A stretch of DNA of 64,000 bases from Geotrypetes seraphini. Taxonomy: Eukaryota > Chordata > Amphibia > Gymnophiona > Dermophiidae. Shown piece by piece: positions 11,701 to 22,949 of this stretch. The translations under genes were made by a program, and so were the position numbers. The stretch covers positions 13,517,168 through 13,581,167 of the forward strand of contig NC_047101.1 in the NCBI RefSeq assembly GCF_902459505.1, read 5' to 3'. The notes below the pieces were generated by a model. The model was not told the DNA's origin, did no database searches, and saw only the letters and a list, made by a program, of their open reading frames with translations. Within the stretch, counting starts at the first letter, position 1, and each line of letters begins with the position of its first letter.

Positions 11701-12060
11701 ATAGACATTCATATAGATATATTTTTCACATTCTGTGTCACTAGTGATGTTTTTTAAGTAAACCCTACTGGGTAAAGCTTTTGTACAGTCGATGATTGGC
11801 CGTTTACTTGATGACATCTGTTAAATAGTGGTACCATATTAAGTTTTTAGAAGCTCAAGATGGACTGAGAGTCACAATTTGCCTCCAGTTTTTAAGTTGC
11901 ATTTCATTGCTTTATTTATGATTTCTAGGCATGCAGTGTGTGTTTATATTAAGCACACACTGAATCATATTTGCACATATTAAATGTTTTATTGCCTTCT
12001 TTCTGTTTTTAAGGTAACGTTCACTTTTTTGGATAATGCATATCCTCAAGTGAAGCATAG
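11701..12060. other. No gene seen
   Basis: AT-rich intron. The first part may be the 3' UTR of the Penelope-like copy. Confidence 0.35.
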
Positions 12061-12460
12061 ATGGGAAGATTAGGTTCTTATCGCGATAATCTTCTTTCTA
12101 GTAGAAAGGCATGGGTCTTGAATTAGTGTGTTATACACCTCTACTCGCGAGTTTGTGCAGAAGGTGTCATCTACATTTTTCAGCTTTCTAATAGAAAGAC
12201 ATGAGTCTTGAACTAGTGGGTTATTCACCTCTACTCGTGAGTTTGTGCAGAAGGCGTCATCTACATTTTTCAGCTCCACCTCCCCTATCTCTGCACTGTG
12301 CTCTGCTCCTCAGTTTGTATGTACCAAAGCAGATGACAGCCACTACAACAAGAAAAAGAAAGAGAAATGGCACAGGGAAACTCCCTAATGAAGCAAAATC
12401 TGTTCTGCTCTTGATCATCTACCATTAAAGAAAACCAATGCCAATAGAACTTAAAAACAA
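12061..12460. repeat. Terminal-type repeat with internal 90-bp tandem duplication
   Basis: Two near-identical units, 12,094-12,183 and 12,184-12,273, each run from CTTTCTA(G/A)TAGAAAG to CTACATTTTTCAG. The downstream part ('ggcacagggaaactccct', 'ctgttctgctct') is shared with 19.55-19.73 kb, so this is a dispersed family. It is probably the end of a retroelement; the class is unclear. Confidence 0.6.
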
Positions 12461-12539
12461 GGTGGAAAACAAAAAGCCATATACCTGAGTGCAATTGGCA
12501 CTAACACTTATGCAGTTCCATCTCTCTCCCCTTTGATCT

Positions 12540-12902
12540 GTGCAAGATTCTGCTGCACAACATATTCTGAGAGACCCACCATGCTCACATTAATCCTCTC
12601 CTCAAGTCACTTCACTGGCTCCCCATCCATTTCCAAATACAGCAAAAACTCCTCTTACTGACCTACAAGTGCACTCACTCTGCAGCCCCTCAATATCTCT
12701 CTACACTTCTTGCTCTAAGTTCCCACCCTTCCTCCTGTGAACTCGGTTCATCATGAAAGTCCCTCCTATCCAGACCCTTCTACTCTACTGCCACCTCCAG
12801 ACTCTGTCCCTTCTATCTTGTCGCACAATATGCATGCAACAAACTGCCTGAGCCATTATGTCAAGTGCCATCTCTGACAGTATTCAAATCCAAGCTAAAA
12901 TC
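12540..12902 (+). mobile_element. L2-clade LINE fragment
   Basis: The plus strand contains the RT C-terminal pattern LHWLPI...QQKLLLLTYKC and ANNKLPEPL-like text, with frame interruptions. It has no clear 3' end, because a CR1 3' end follows directly. Confidence 0.6.
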
Positions 12903-13026
12903 TGTTTTACTCTTTTGGGATCTTGCCAGGCACTTGTGACCTGGATTGGCCATGATTTGGAACAGGATACTGGGCTTGATGGACCTTTGGTCTTTCCCAG
13001 TAAGCAACACTTATGTTCTTATGAAG
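12903..13026 (+). mobile_element. CR1 3' end
   Basis: It contains 'ctcttttgggatcttgccag', 'cttgtgacctggattggcc' and 'gggcttgatggacctttggt', and ends 'ttatgttcttatga'. This is the sense 3' end of the CR1 subfamily seen at 40.7 and 44.2 kb. Confidence 0.8.
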
Positions 13027-14338
13027 TCCACGAGGAACTCTAAATTGCACACGATGTCTACTTCTTGCAGCTCTCAATACTTGCATAGTGGTTTTCAGGG
13101 TTGTTGCTACAAAAGTCAACACATGAGAAAAGCCAATGCTGCCTATAACTCCCATGACTCTTTCCAATTTCACAGAGTGTCAAATAAAAATCACTACCAA
13201 TAAAGCAGTACATCTCTCCCCTACCTTACTCCATCCTTCCACACGCTCCTCTTGCACTCCCAACTAATTCCCTTCAAGGCATATTTAGATTCATCGCCTC
13301 TGCTACACATCCTCTTAGCCTGTCTCCCTCCACCCTCCCCCCACCCCCAATATTCCTTTAGCTCCTGTCCTACAGCTTATTTCTACCCCTAACATCTTTA
13401 TTTATTTCATCTCCGCTGGCTCCTCTCTCCCATATAAGCAAACTGATTTTTTTCTTGTCTCCTTCAGCAACTTCTCCCCAGATATCTCTCTCAACTCTGC
13501 CTCTCCAGCCCTTCCATCTTCTGTTCGACTCTTCCATCTTCTCTGTTCATCTACTGTAGGCATTTCTCCTTGTAGTTATCTTCTTTGTGAATTAAGTAGC
13601 TCCCTTAAAACGAGAGCCATGTGGGACCTGAATGCTGTTTTCTAAGTTTGCTAAGAATAGCACATGGCGAGCACTGCTGGGATTACACTCAAAGAACCAT
13701 GCAATGCAGGAACAAGATCGCATGGTTTCTCTGCAACCACAGATAGCTGTACTGGCTTCACCTCTGGCTAGTTGAGGCAAATCCTGCATCATGAGGGAAT
13801 TCTGCACAAACTCATCATCACGCAGGATGCCTCCAAGAGTTGCAGACTTTTGCACCCAATTTTTCTTTGAAAAATAAGCAAGCCTAAATTTTAAAATATA
13901 ATCTTGATGACTTATCTTCCAATCCTGCCTCAAACATATCTTCCAACAATATAGCTAAACAGAATGAATGCTATGGAACCCTAATCATACTTTCAGCCCT
14001 ACCATTTAGTTCTTGTAAACAAGGCATAACTCGGCAATCAGATCCGGAGCTATGGCCAAATGCCCATAGGTTTTAATTATCTAAAAGATCGATGCACCAC
14101 CCTGTGAATATCTAAAAATAACCAATAACTATAAGTATTTTCAATCACTAACTATTTACAACATGGGAGCTCATTTTTGTACCAGAGCACATACTGCAAC
14201 AGATCTACCAAAACATCCCATTATTTTCAAAGGCAATACACTAGTGGCAAAAATGGCACAAAGGTTTAAATAAGCCCCATAGTGGAGGAGCATGTCTTTG
14301 AGAGAATTTGTTTTCAACTTAAGTGAAGTCATACATAC
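13027..14338. other. No host gene seen; possible L2 3' UTR and an unassigned frame
   Basis: A pyrimidine-rich stretch at 13.2-13.57 kb looks like L2 3' sequence. A minus frame at 13,933-13,592 is open for over 100 codons but matched nothing I recognise and has no convincing splice signals. The sequence next to 14,338 is FAM13B intron 2. Confidence 0.35.
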
Positions 14339-14529
14339 CATGTTCCTCAATATAGTCCACAATTTGGCGGACTATGAATGGAACCTCATTGTCTGGATGT
14401 CCTTCTTGTTGCAGTTCATCGAGTGCAATTCCAAATATTTTGTTAGCAATATCGGAGTTGCAGTTAACCAAGGATGGTGAGGAACTCTTCCTCATATCTT
14501 TATGGCAGCCAGAAATCACAGCTTCTTTT
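14339..14529 (-). CDS. FAM13B: FAM13B, exon with start codon
   Basis: The exon has acceptor TTTTATTAACAG and donor CATG|GTATGTATG. The start codon is at 14,495-14,493, so 157 bases are coding (52 codons plus one base). The protein starts [20 protein letters not shown] and continues [20 protein letters not shown] and [13 protein letters not shown]. This is nearly identical to the vertebrate FAM13B short-form N-terminus as I remember it. The start is supported by splicing: joining exon 1 (ending ...GAGCTG) to this exon makes an in-frame TGA at the junction, 11 codons before the ATG. The ATG has G at -3. The exon ends in phase 1 and fits the exon at 8,010-8,222. FAM13B is a RhoGAP-domain protein of the FAM13 family; its detailed role cannot be read from two exons. 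Confidence 0.95.
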
Positions 14530-15837
14530 CTGTTAATAAAAGGAATTAAAGTTAGGATGACAACAACCCACAAGTTGATAAACAAAATAAAGACAGCTCC
14601 TGGTGACTGAGTGTCTGGCTAATATACGTAAAAGCCTGTGCGCTAAAATACGAAGTGCTATCAAGGCTGAGAAGCCCAAGGAGTCTTCTAACTAAATCAA
14701 AGCATCAATTTAAAGGAATAAAGGGTCATGGATTTGATATACCATCGTAATACAACCAAAGAAGTTTACATTTATTATTTGCAGGAATACAGCCACCATG
14801 TTCCATCCCATAAGGCCTCTCTTCCTTGGTTGGAGTATTGCAGCAGGACTATTACTGCTGAATTTTTGTACCAGTGAGAAGTGTATTCTTTGTGCTTAAG
14901 TACTCTGGATTGTTTGGTAAGCTGTTACACTAGAGAGAAGCTTGCTGTTTTTTCTCTCTAGTTTTGCCTCTTAACATAGCCCTCTGGTGAAACGTGGCCA
15001 TGTCAAGCACGTTACATTAAATTTCTTTTTGCTCTATATACTCATTTGGTCTGCTCTTTGTTCTACCTCTCTTCCTGTTTTGACATGCTCATGTATTTTC
15101 CCTTTACACCTTTATTTGACCTTGTGAGGCAAAGACCAGGACACAGAACTCTATAGTTATTTCTAACTAAGATTACTTTTAGACAGCATTACTGTGCCAA
15201 TGCTTAGCCATTAGAGAGAATCTAGTAAATGAGATCTCAAAGAAAAGAGGAAAAAATATTTTAAAATAGAATGCAAGAACAACAAAATGTCTAATAACCG
15301 CAATATTTATTTATTTCACTAAATATGTTTAATGATAAAAAATAAATTAAATTCAGAAAGTAAAATTTGGTCTTTCCTAATTTCCTTTGTTTGATTGCTG
15401 TTTGACCCATCCAAGTTCACCCCCATCCAAGAAGGGGAGAGAAGCAAAGGCACACTAGTCCCAAAACCCCAGGGCAAAAATCTATGCTGGATTGAGGGAA
15501 GAGACCCAACTACCCAATTGTACAGGAATGGCAGAGCTCTCTTAGTCCTTTAAGCTTTCCAACCTTCTCAATGGAATTTGGAGCCAAGTTCTCTTCTCCC
15601 ACCCCCACCCCAATTAGCTTGCTTTAACCAGACCCATGCAATCAGTCCCAGACTGTACAGGATAAATTATCTACCATCTATCAGAGACTGAGAAATACTG
15701 GCTGGTTGAAAGTTACATCAAATACTTATAAGGTTTCAAGTCAGTGGTTCTCAGTCTTCATCTGCTAGTAAGAGTGTATATAAAGCATAGTTACTATATT
15801 AGGTTATGCGGTATATAAATGATAATGTAATGTAACA
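14530..15837. other. FAM13B intron 1, no element recognised
   Basis: No coding exon or clearly classifiable repeat was seen. The sequence is AT-rich and probably contains unrecognised old repeats. Confidence 0.4.
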
Positions 15838-17532
15838 AGTGTTATCCGGAGACAGCAGGCAGATATTCTCACATGTAGGTGACGTCATCCACGGAGCCTA
15901 GTTCGGAAAGTGTAAAGTGAACCGGCACTTTAAGAGCTTAAAAGCTTTCAGTCTGCTCGCACAGTGCATGCACGAGTGCCTTCCCGCACAAGGGCTCACG
16001 GTACCTCAGTTCCTCAAGCAAGCTAAGAAGCCAACCAAGGGAAGGTGGGAGGGATGCGAGAATATCTGCTTGCTGTCTCCGGATAATACCTGTTACAGTA
16101 AGTGCGCTTTATCCTAGGCAAGCAGGCAGAATATTATCACATACGAGACTCCCTAGCTTACTGTAATGGGATGGAGGGAGAATTGGCCATTAAGAAGAAA
16201 ATAGATTCTGCAATACTGCTTGGCAGAAATGACCATCTCATCTGGAATAGGATTCTAGACAGTAGTGAGATGTGAATATGTGGACTGAGGACCAAGTGGC
16301 TGCTTTGCAAATTTCATCAATGGGAGTAGATGGGAAGAAAGCCACTGAGGCTGCCATCAGAAACCAATGCTTGAAATTCGCTGACTCGACGAGTAGAAGT
16401 GACTGCGTTCATGAAACCAACTTTCCAAGTGAGAAACTTCAGATGAATCAACGCTAGTGGCTCAAAGGGTGATTTCATCAGCTTGGCAAGGACTACATTA
16501 AGATCTCAGATAACTGAATGTGGTTTCAGCAAAGGTTTGGAATTGAAAAGTTATTTCATAAACCTGGAAACCAGAGGATGAGTGGTCAGAAGTTAATCAT
16601 TGACAGGAACATGGAAAGTACTAATAGCACCGAGGTGGACTCTTGACTGAAGTGGTTTTGAGACCAGAAGCAGAAAGATGAAGAAAGTAATCCAGAACTG
16701 AAGAAAGTGAAGAGTATGAAGGTTCTTGGTGGTGAAGAGATCACCAGGAGGTAAAATGTGTCCACTATCAGTTGATAGCATTGCTGGGTAGATGGTTTTC
16801 TGGATGCAGCAATAATGGCTTCAACAGGATCAGAGAAATGAAAATCTGTTTGACATTACACTGAAAGGTACCAAGCTGTCAAGTGTAGAGACTGCAGATT
16901 GAGATGCAACATGGATCCTTGATTCTTACAGAGTAGAGATGGAAAGATCTGTAGAGGAATTGGATCCTTGGCAGTAAGCTGAAGTATAAGGCAGAACCAA
17001 GGTCATCTGGGCCACCGAGGAGCTATCAGTATCATGGTGGCTGATTCTCTCTTGAGTTTGACCAAGGTTTTCAGAAATAGAGGGATTGGTGGAAATGCAT
17101 ATAGAAATTTGTTTGTCCAATCCTGAAGGAATGCATCTGCCTCAAGACGTTGCAGAGAGTATTGTCTGGAGCAAAATCGAGGCCGCTTGTGATTGAGGGG
17201 AGACGCAAACAGATCTATCTGAGAAGTTCCCTAACTGGAAAATGTGACAAGTACTCTGAAGTTGAGGGTCCATTCATGTGGCCGGAAGAATCTGCTGAGT
17301 TTGTCGGCCAGGATATTTCATTTCCCTTGTACACATATAGCCTTTAGAAATATGTTGCGAGGAATCACCCAATTCCAGATGCGTTGGGCTTCTTGACAAA
17401 TGAGGAGAGAGCCCATACCACACGGTGCATGTAGACAAAGCTTTTAAGCTCTTAAAGTGCCGATGCACTTTTCACTGTCCTTACCGGGCACATGTGACAA
17501 TATGCTGCCTGCTTATCCTAGGATAACCCCAC
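15838..17532 (-). mobile_element. DIRS-like element fossil with inverted terminal repeats
   Basis: The left end (GTTATCCGGAGACAGCAGGC, then CAGATATTCTCACATG) and the reverse complement of the right end (GTTATCCTAGGATAAGCAGG, then CAGCATATTGTCACATG) are the same sequence, giving inverted terminal repeats. A further copy of the terminal motif lies near 16,075-16,145. A minus-strand frame near 17,400-17,280 resembles the DIRS RNase H end (GDSSQHISKGY). The element is short for the family, so internal sequence is lost; it is broken and moderately old. Confidence 0.65.
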
Positions 17533-17629
17533 ATCTGGACTGGTCTATTGGGACGCTAAAGAACAAATTATATGCTATTAAAACCTTTGTCCTTAATGAG
17601 CAAGCATAACTAATCTCAATAAAGACTCA

Positions 17630-18720
17630 CTAGCAACATATGCCTCTACTTTGAATTCTGCCATGATTCTGGCTCCTACTACCTCTTTGGAAGGCCTGTT
17701 CCAGGTGTCTGCCACACTCTCAGTGAAATAGTATTTTCTGACAAATTATTTTTCCCTGTGACTTGCTTCATTTGTCAATGCCCTAACTAGTAATACTAGT
17801 CTTTATGCATCTAAATAAACTATAAGCTTTTCCAATTGCTTTTTCCTATCATATGGCCAAGTCTAAGATCAACACAGGAATCACTATTTTGATAATTTTT
17901 CACCTTTAAAAATGCATTCGGTTCTTGAATTTCTTCATCCCAAATGATTTCATATCTTAAATCAAAGAAATACAATTGTCATACCTTTCACCAATTTCTT
18001 TTGCCTATTTTACGAAGGAAAAGAAGGCGTATGAAATCTGTGCAGCTGTCACCCCCTAATTAAAAAAACAAACAAACAAAAAACTACTATTGCATCTGGT
18101 ATCCTATGTAAATTTAGAGGACTTGTAAATGGAGAGATGAGAATTGATAGGAAGAAAGAGTGTGGACCCATGCATATATCTGGGCTGAAGACACGTGCTC
18201 TAAAGCAGGTTTCTATAGTTCTAAGCAAAACGTCTTGTTTAAAATCATTTGTTTAAAAAATTACCCATCATAGTTGTACTCTTCCCAATGTTCATGTCAC
18301 CTGCAATTTCACTTACAAATACAATGAAGAGGATTGGTCTTTAACTGATCTTTGTTGTACTCTTTCTTAGATTCAACCCCATGGACTACCACTTGATCCT
18401 CTTATTCAGTGATCTTTATCATCAAGTTTGTAATATTTCCTCCAACTCCCACACTGACTAGATTGCTCACTACTCTAAAAGAAAGAGTGTCAAAAACTTT
18501 ACTAAAATCTGGATGAGCTATGTCTACTTTACTACCAGTAATTTAGTAAGCTACTCGCGTCAAAGAAATCTAATAATATTTTTGGTGAAATTTTCCCTTT
18601 ATTGCTTAAGATCCCGTAATCCACTAGCGTCAAAGTACTGCACTATTCTATTCTTCAGATGTGCCTAGGAGGTCTTGTCCACCATTAATATTTAATTAAA
18701 GACATCTAGTTTTCTGCTTT
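17630..18720 (-). mobile_element. Old CR1 fragment
   Basis: The plus strand shows the reverse complement of CR1: 'ggaaggcctgttccaggtgt' with 'ctgccacactctcagtgaa' (3' end side). Further right, 'aaaactttactaaaatctgg' and 'atgagctatgtctac' correspond to the YLDF.KAFD block of the RT. It is much diverged. Confidence 0.5.
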
Positions 18721-18914
18721 TTCCTTGCTCATACCATCACTACATCTCTTCTCTAGTCTTGGAATATCTCCAGTTTAAAAGTGGCAAAGCTATAATGAGT
18801 ACAATTGGCATGTCCTTCAGCAAGGTATCCCAAAAGGTACCAGTACCTTGAACACTACTTTTTCAGTAAATGGTAATGCGTTCACTTCTTGTCTTTGCCT
18901 TTAGTTCTCTACTG

Positions 18915-19504
18915 TGTTTTCCCGAAATAAGACAGTCATATTAATTTTAGGCCCAAAAAAGGCACTAGGTCTTATTTTCAAGGTATGCACATGATCATCT
19001 CTCCCTTCCTCTCCTTCACCCCAATTCTTCCTCTTTCCTTTCCCCCACATGTACAACATCTTTCCTCCCCTCCCTTGCGCAGCAAGACCCTTGCCCAGCT
19101 TCTATCCAACCCTCCCTCCCATCCCTTGTGCAGAAGGAACCTTGCCCAGCTTCTATCCTATCCTTCCTCCCATCCCTTGGGCACAAGGACCCTTGCCCAG
19201 CTTCTATCCTACCCTTCCTCCCATCCCTCGTGCAGCAGGACCCTTACCCAGCTTCCCTTCCCTCCCTCTCCTTGTGCAGCAGAACCCTTGAGAGAGCACC
19301 CCCCCCATCAGCAGCCGCACCTGAATGAGCAGCCGAATCCCCTTCCTTCCCACCCTCCCATCGGAACTCCGCCACAAGTCCTACTTACCTCCCTAAGCAG
19401 CGTCAGGCTGGCAGCACTCTAAACAGGCTGCTTCAGCCTTGTCTGCCCATGAATTCACTCTGCCACGTTACTGATGATGTCATCAGTAACGTGGCAGTGA
19501 ATTC
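18915..19504. mobile_element. Foldback-type DNA element with 51-bp minisatellite
   Basis: The left end is TGTTTTCCCGAAATAAGACA, a type of end known from non-autonomous DNA elements (from memory). It holds about four units with a 51-bp period (repeats of TTGCCCAGCTTCTATCC starting at 19,091, 19,142, 19,193, and a variant at 19,244). It closes with a near-perfect palindrome at 19,451-19,504. No matching right end was found. Confidence 0.45.
19451..19504. repeat. 54-bp near-perfect palindrome
   Basis: The arms TGCCACGTTACTGATGA and TCATCAGTAACGTGGCA are exact reverse complements around a 2-base centre. They are extended outward by GAATTCAC and GTGAATTC. It probably marks the centre of the foldback element. 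Confidence 0.85.
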
Positions 19505-19509
19505 ATGCA

Positions 19510-19745
19510 CTGAAGCTGCTGTCCTCCTTTAGTCACAAGCTTTGCAGAAGGATGTCACTAGCATCTTTCAACTCTTCCCCTTCACCAATAGAGAATAGCT
19601 CCCTCTTCAGTTAACATCAAAGCAATTAAACTCCACCGAAACAGAAGAAAAGAAGGAGGGGCACAGGGAACTTCCTCGGAGACAAACTACATTTCTGTTC
19701 TGCTCTGTTAACTTGTAACAAAAGAGCAATAAATTAACATGAACA
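19510..19745. repeat. Second copy of the 12.1-12.4 kb repeat family
   Basis: It shares 'gcagaaggatgtcac', 'catctttcaactcttcccc', 'ggcacagggaacttcc' and 'ctgttctgctct' with 12.24-12.42 kb, in the same order. Confidence 0.5.
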
Positions 19746-19969
19746 TGAATTTAGGCGTATCCAGGAACCAACCTGCTATGTACAACACTATTGCTTAAAA
19801 ACCTCAAAGTTTAAGAAGAATAGAGCTATTCATAATTCTGTAGCTTTGGGAATTTTTTTTTTTTGGGGGGGGGGGGGGCGGGGGTAACTCATCTAAATGA
19901 CAGGAGAAATCGTCCCATGATGGACGCCAGCAATGTCTAAGACTAAACAGGCAAATTGGAAGTCTGCAT

Positions 19970-20160
19970 AGGGTCCCAAGTACCTAGCTAGATCCCAAGT
20001 AGTAAAACAGATTTTATGCTGCTTATCCTAGGAATAAGCAGTGGATTTCCCCAAACCATCTCAATAATGGCCTATGGACTTCTCTTTTAGCAAATTATCC
20101 AAACTTTTTTTAAACCTCGCTAAGCTAACCAATTTCACCACATCAGATCCGTGCACTAAG
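19970..20160 (-). mobile_element. CR1 3' fragment
   Basis: The plus strand 'ccaagtacctagctagatcc', 'caagtagtaaaacagatttt', 'atgctgcttatcctaggaat' is the reverse complement of CR1 3' sequence and closely matches 61.56-61.66 kb. Confidence 0.75.
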
Positions 20161-20570
20161 GCTGACAAGGCAAGTCCAGAGCTACCAGTATTACCAGACC
20201 CTGGTGATTCGAGACTCTGCAGATGATCCGGCATACCATGGCCTACGGTGGGAACACAGAGTAGACTCTCTGTGAGCCAGGGCATCCAGTTTTGCACTTT
20301 GTTTTTTGCTGCCAGAGGGAGGGAGCAAGTGTCGCAATTGCAAGGAGGGTTGGGAAGGGAATCAACGTGGCAGATACTTTACTGCAGGGACAAGGCCATT
20401 CACTGCTCCACGGTGAATGGCCTTGTCCCTGTACCTGCGGTGGCCAGTTTTTTTTCCTCCCTGTTTCGGTGGGTTACCCATGGTAACAATCACCATGTCA
20501 TTCTCTAATCCAAACTTCCTTTTTGTATCAGATTGCTTACACCAACCAAGACTTCTTAAATATAATCATT

Positions 20571-22144
20571 CAGGGCTAGATTCTTAAAACTTAGCGGTAA
20601 AATTCGATGGCCTGCTGTCGCAGCTGTTATTGTAGCGATTTCAAAAAGGTGAGTCATTCTTCAAAAACCTCGCATGCAAATGAGGTTGGCAGAGAGTAGC
20701 AAAGATTCACTAAATTTGCATGTGCTGGTGAGAGCAATGGATACATGCGCAGAATAAACGCAAAAAAAAAATAAGAAGAAAAATCCCAATCCAAATCGAA
20801 GATTGGCAGGAAGGATGCCCACACCCCCACCAGCACAAATAGCAGCAAGAGAAATGCCCACTCCCTCCCATTGCCGGTCAATCACCCCCCTCCTACAGCA
20901 GCAGGAGAGATGTCCACACTCTCCTGCCATCAAAGTCAAGCACCCGTCCCCCACAGCAGCAGGAGAGATGCCCACTCCATCCCGCAGCCGAGCAACACAT
21001 CCCCCTAACTTATTTATGATGGCTGTCCAGAGAGATGCCTACTCCCTCCAGCCAGCAAGCCCGCCTCTTCAAAATGGCAGGCCTTTCCCTCCCCAGTGCA
21101 TCTTGGGATCGCCGGGGAGGGGCCTAAGGCTCTGATTGTTGTTTAAGGCCCTATGGGAGGGTCTTTAAGCACCTGGGCCAATCAGAGTCTTAGGCCCCTC
21201 CCTTGTGCATCCCAGGATGCACTGAGGAGGGGAAAGCCCGCTAATTTGAAGAAGAAAGCCTGCTGGCCGGAGAGAATAGGCATCCCTCCGGCCAGCCATC
21301 GCAAATAAGTGGCGGGAGCTTGGGGTCATCACAGGCACCGGGGTGGGAGGAAGGGGAGTTATAAGAGCCTGGCTTGGCAGCAAGAGTATGTCTCTCTCCT
21401 GCTGCTGTGGGAGGCAGGTGCTCAACTTCGGTAACGGGAGTAGTCATCTCTTCTGCTGCCGTGGGGGTAGGAGATATTAGCAGTTTCAGGTGATTGTGTG
21501 TGCAGCAAGAGAGAGTGGGTATCTCTCCTGCCGATCTTCGATTTGTTGGGTTTTTTTGGGTTTTTTTAAATAAATCTTTATTCATTTTTGATTCTTACAT
21601 CAAGTGAATTATAATAAAACAATTTTCACAAATCACTTGTACTTACAATCAAATATTCTTATAAGATAAAATAAATACCCCCCTCTTTATCAATATTCCC
21701 ATTTCCATATGATACATATTCCCCATCCCAACCCAAATATAAACTACCCATGATTTGTTTTTTTTAATATTTTTATTTGTGTGGTGGAGAGGTCTGAGCT
21801 GTCAAGCCTTACTTTCCTGTCAGTTCCTGAGCCAATCAGCACTCAAGCACTGGTCAGAAAGTAAGGCAACGACAGCTCAGACCTGTCGGCAAATTTTGGC
21901 CACAAATGTGGCACGAGGTTACAAAATGATTCGACAATTATAGAGAATTACTCGGAGTGCTCATTTTAATAGTAATGACCTCGTACTACATTTGCATAGC
22001 AGTAGGAGACTGGCAGAAAACTCAGAAAAGACCACGGTAAAGCCATTTGAATAATCAGCTGCTAAAGTATATGCAAGCTAAACCATCTGGAACCGGTTTA
22101 GCGAGTACATTAAAGGCCGATTTTAGTTTTAAGAATCTGGCCCT
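20571..22144. mobile_element. Large foldback DNA transposon
   Basis: The ends are inverted: AGGGCTAGATTCTTAAAACT at 20,572 against the reverse complement AGGGCCAGATTCTTAAAACT ending at 22,144. The arms continue inward as imperfect inverted copies (for example 'cccagtgcatcttgggat' near 21,094 against 'atcccaggatgcactg' near 21,207) to a centre near 21,150, where CTCTGATTG faces CAATCAGAG. The arms contain repeated units with 'agcaggagagatgcccac'. An L1 3' end is inserted at about 21,547-21,748. No transposase frame was seen and no clear target duplication was found. A partial second copy lies at 60.2-60.6 kb. Confidence 0.7.
21547..21748 (-). mobile_element. L1 3' end inside foldback element
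   Basis: The plus strand 'aaatctttattcatttttg' and 'ttcttacatcaagtgaatt' matches the 3' ends of the L1 copies at 8.36, 22.45 and 27.5 kb. Short flanking similarity (GATTTGTT) is seen on both sides. Confidence 0.7.
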
Positions 22145-22447
22145 CAGTTTCTTAAAGTCAGACTTTTCTGAAATCTAAAAGTATTGTTCTAGTTTAGAAA
22201 GAAAAAATACCTTTTGTACCTTAGTGCTCAATGTGTAGAGACGCTGCTTAAAGCCACGTCCTGACGTGCCGCTTCATTAGGATTGGTGGACAGATGAGCA
22301 CGTTTACATGTGCTGCATTGCACACTGCTGGTGACAAAAGAAATCCTTTTATGAAGGCATTTGAACTTTTACTTAAATATTTTAAACACAAACAATAGTA
22401 GCTAGTTTTTAAGAAATCCTCTAGCAATCTTGGGACAAGTTCCAAAA

Positions 22448-22740
22448 ATAAATAAAAAAATTTTTTTTTTATTTTTTTTTTTATTCATTTTTGAATTCTT
22501 ACAACAAGTGAATTAAACATAATACAAACAATTTTCACATATCACTTGTATTTACAAACAAATAGTCTTGTAAGATAAAATAAATACCCCCCTTTTTATC
22601 AATATTCCTAATTCCATATGATATACATTTCCCACCCCATCCCCACATATCTGCTACCCATGTGCTAAGATATCTGATCATTAGAGTAATTAGTCAATGG
22701 TTTCCATAATAAATAAAAAATGTAATACAAACTAATGAAC
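22448..22740 (-). mobile_element. L1 3' end
   Basis: It is nearly the same sequence as the 21.55-21.75 kb copy ('ttcttacaacaagtgaatta', 'cacttgtatttacaa', 'ataaaataaatacccccct'), preceded by T-rich sequence. Confidence 0.7.
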
Positions 22741-22949
22741 TGAGAGATACTTTTCCACTTTATTTTAGGAAGAATGAGGCACTCAAAAACTTCCACAAAT
22801 GCTACTTCAAAGATAATGAATAAGCCATTTCTAAGAGATTCTGGTCCAATTTAGATAGTGCAAGCGAGAACTATTTGATAATATAAATTTAAAAAGAGCA
22901 AGCAAGCGACAGAGTCCTAGGCAATAAGCATGGTTTTCCATAAACATAA

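Noticed and set aside
13592-13933. 113-codon minus frame
   Set aside because: No recognisable domain and no supporting splice sites; probably repeat-derived.
18985-19422. 145-codon open frame on the plus strand
   Set aside because: It spans the 51-bp minisatellite; the period of 17 codons keeps all frames open. There is no domain or splice support.
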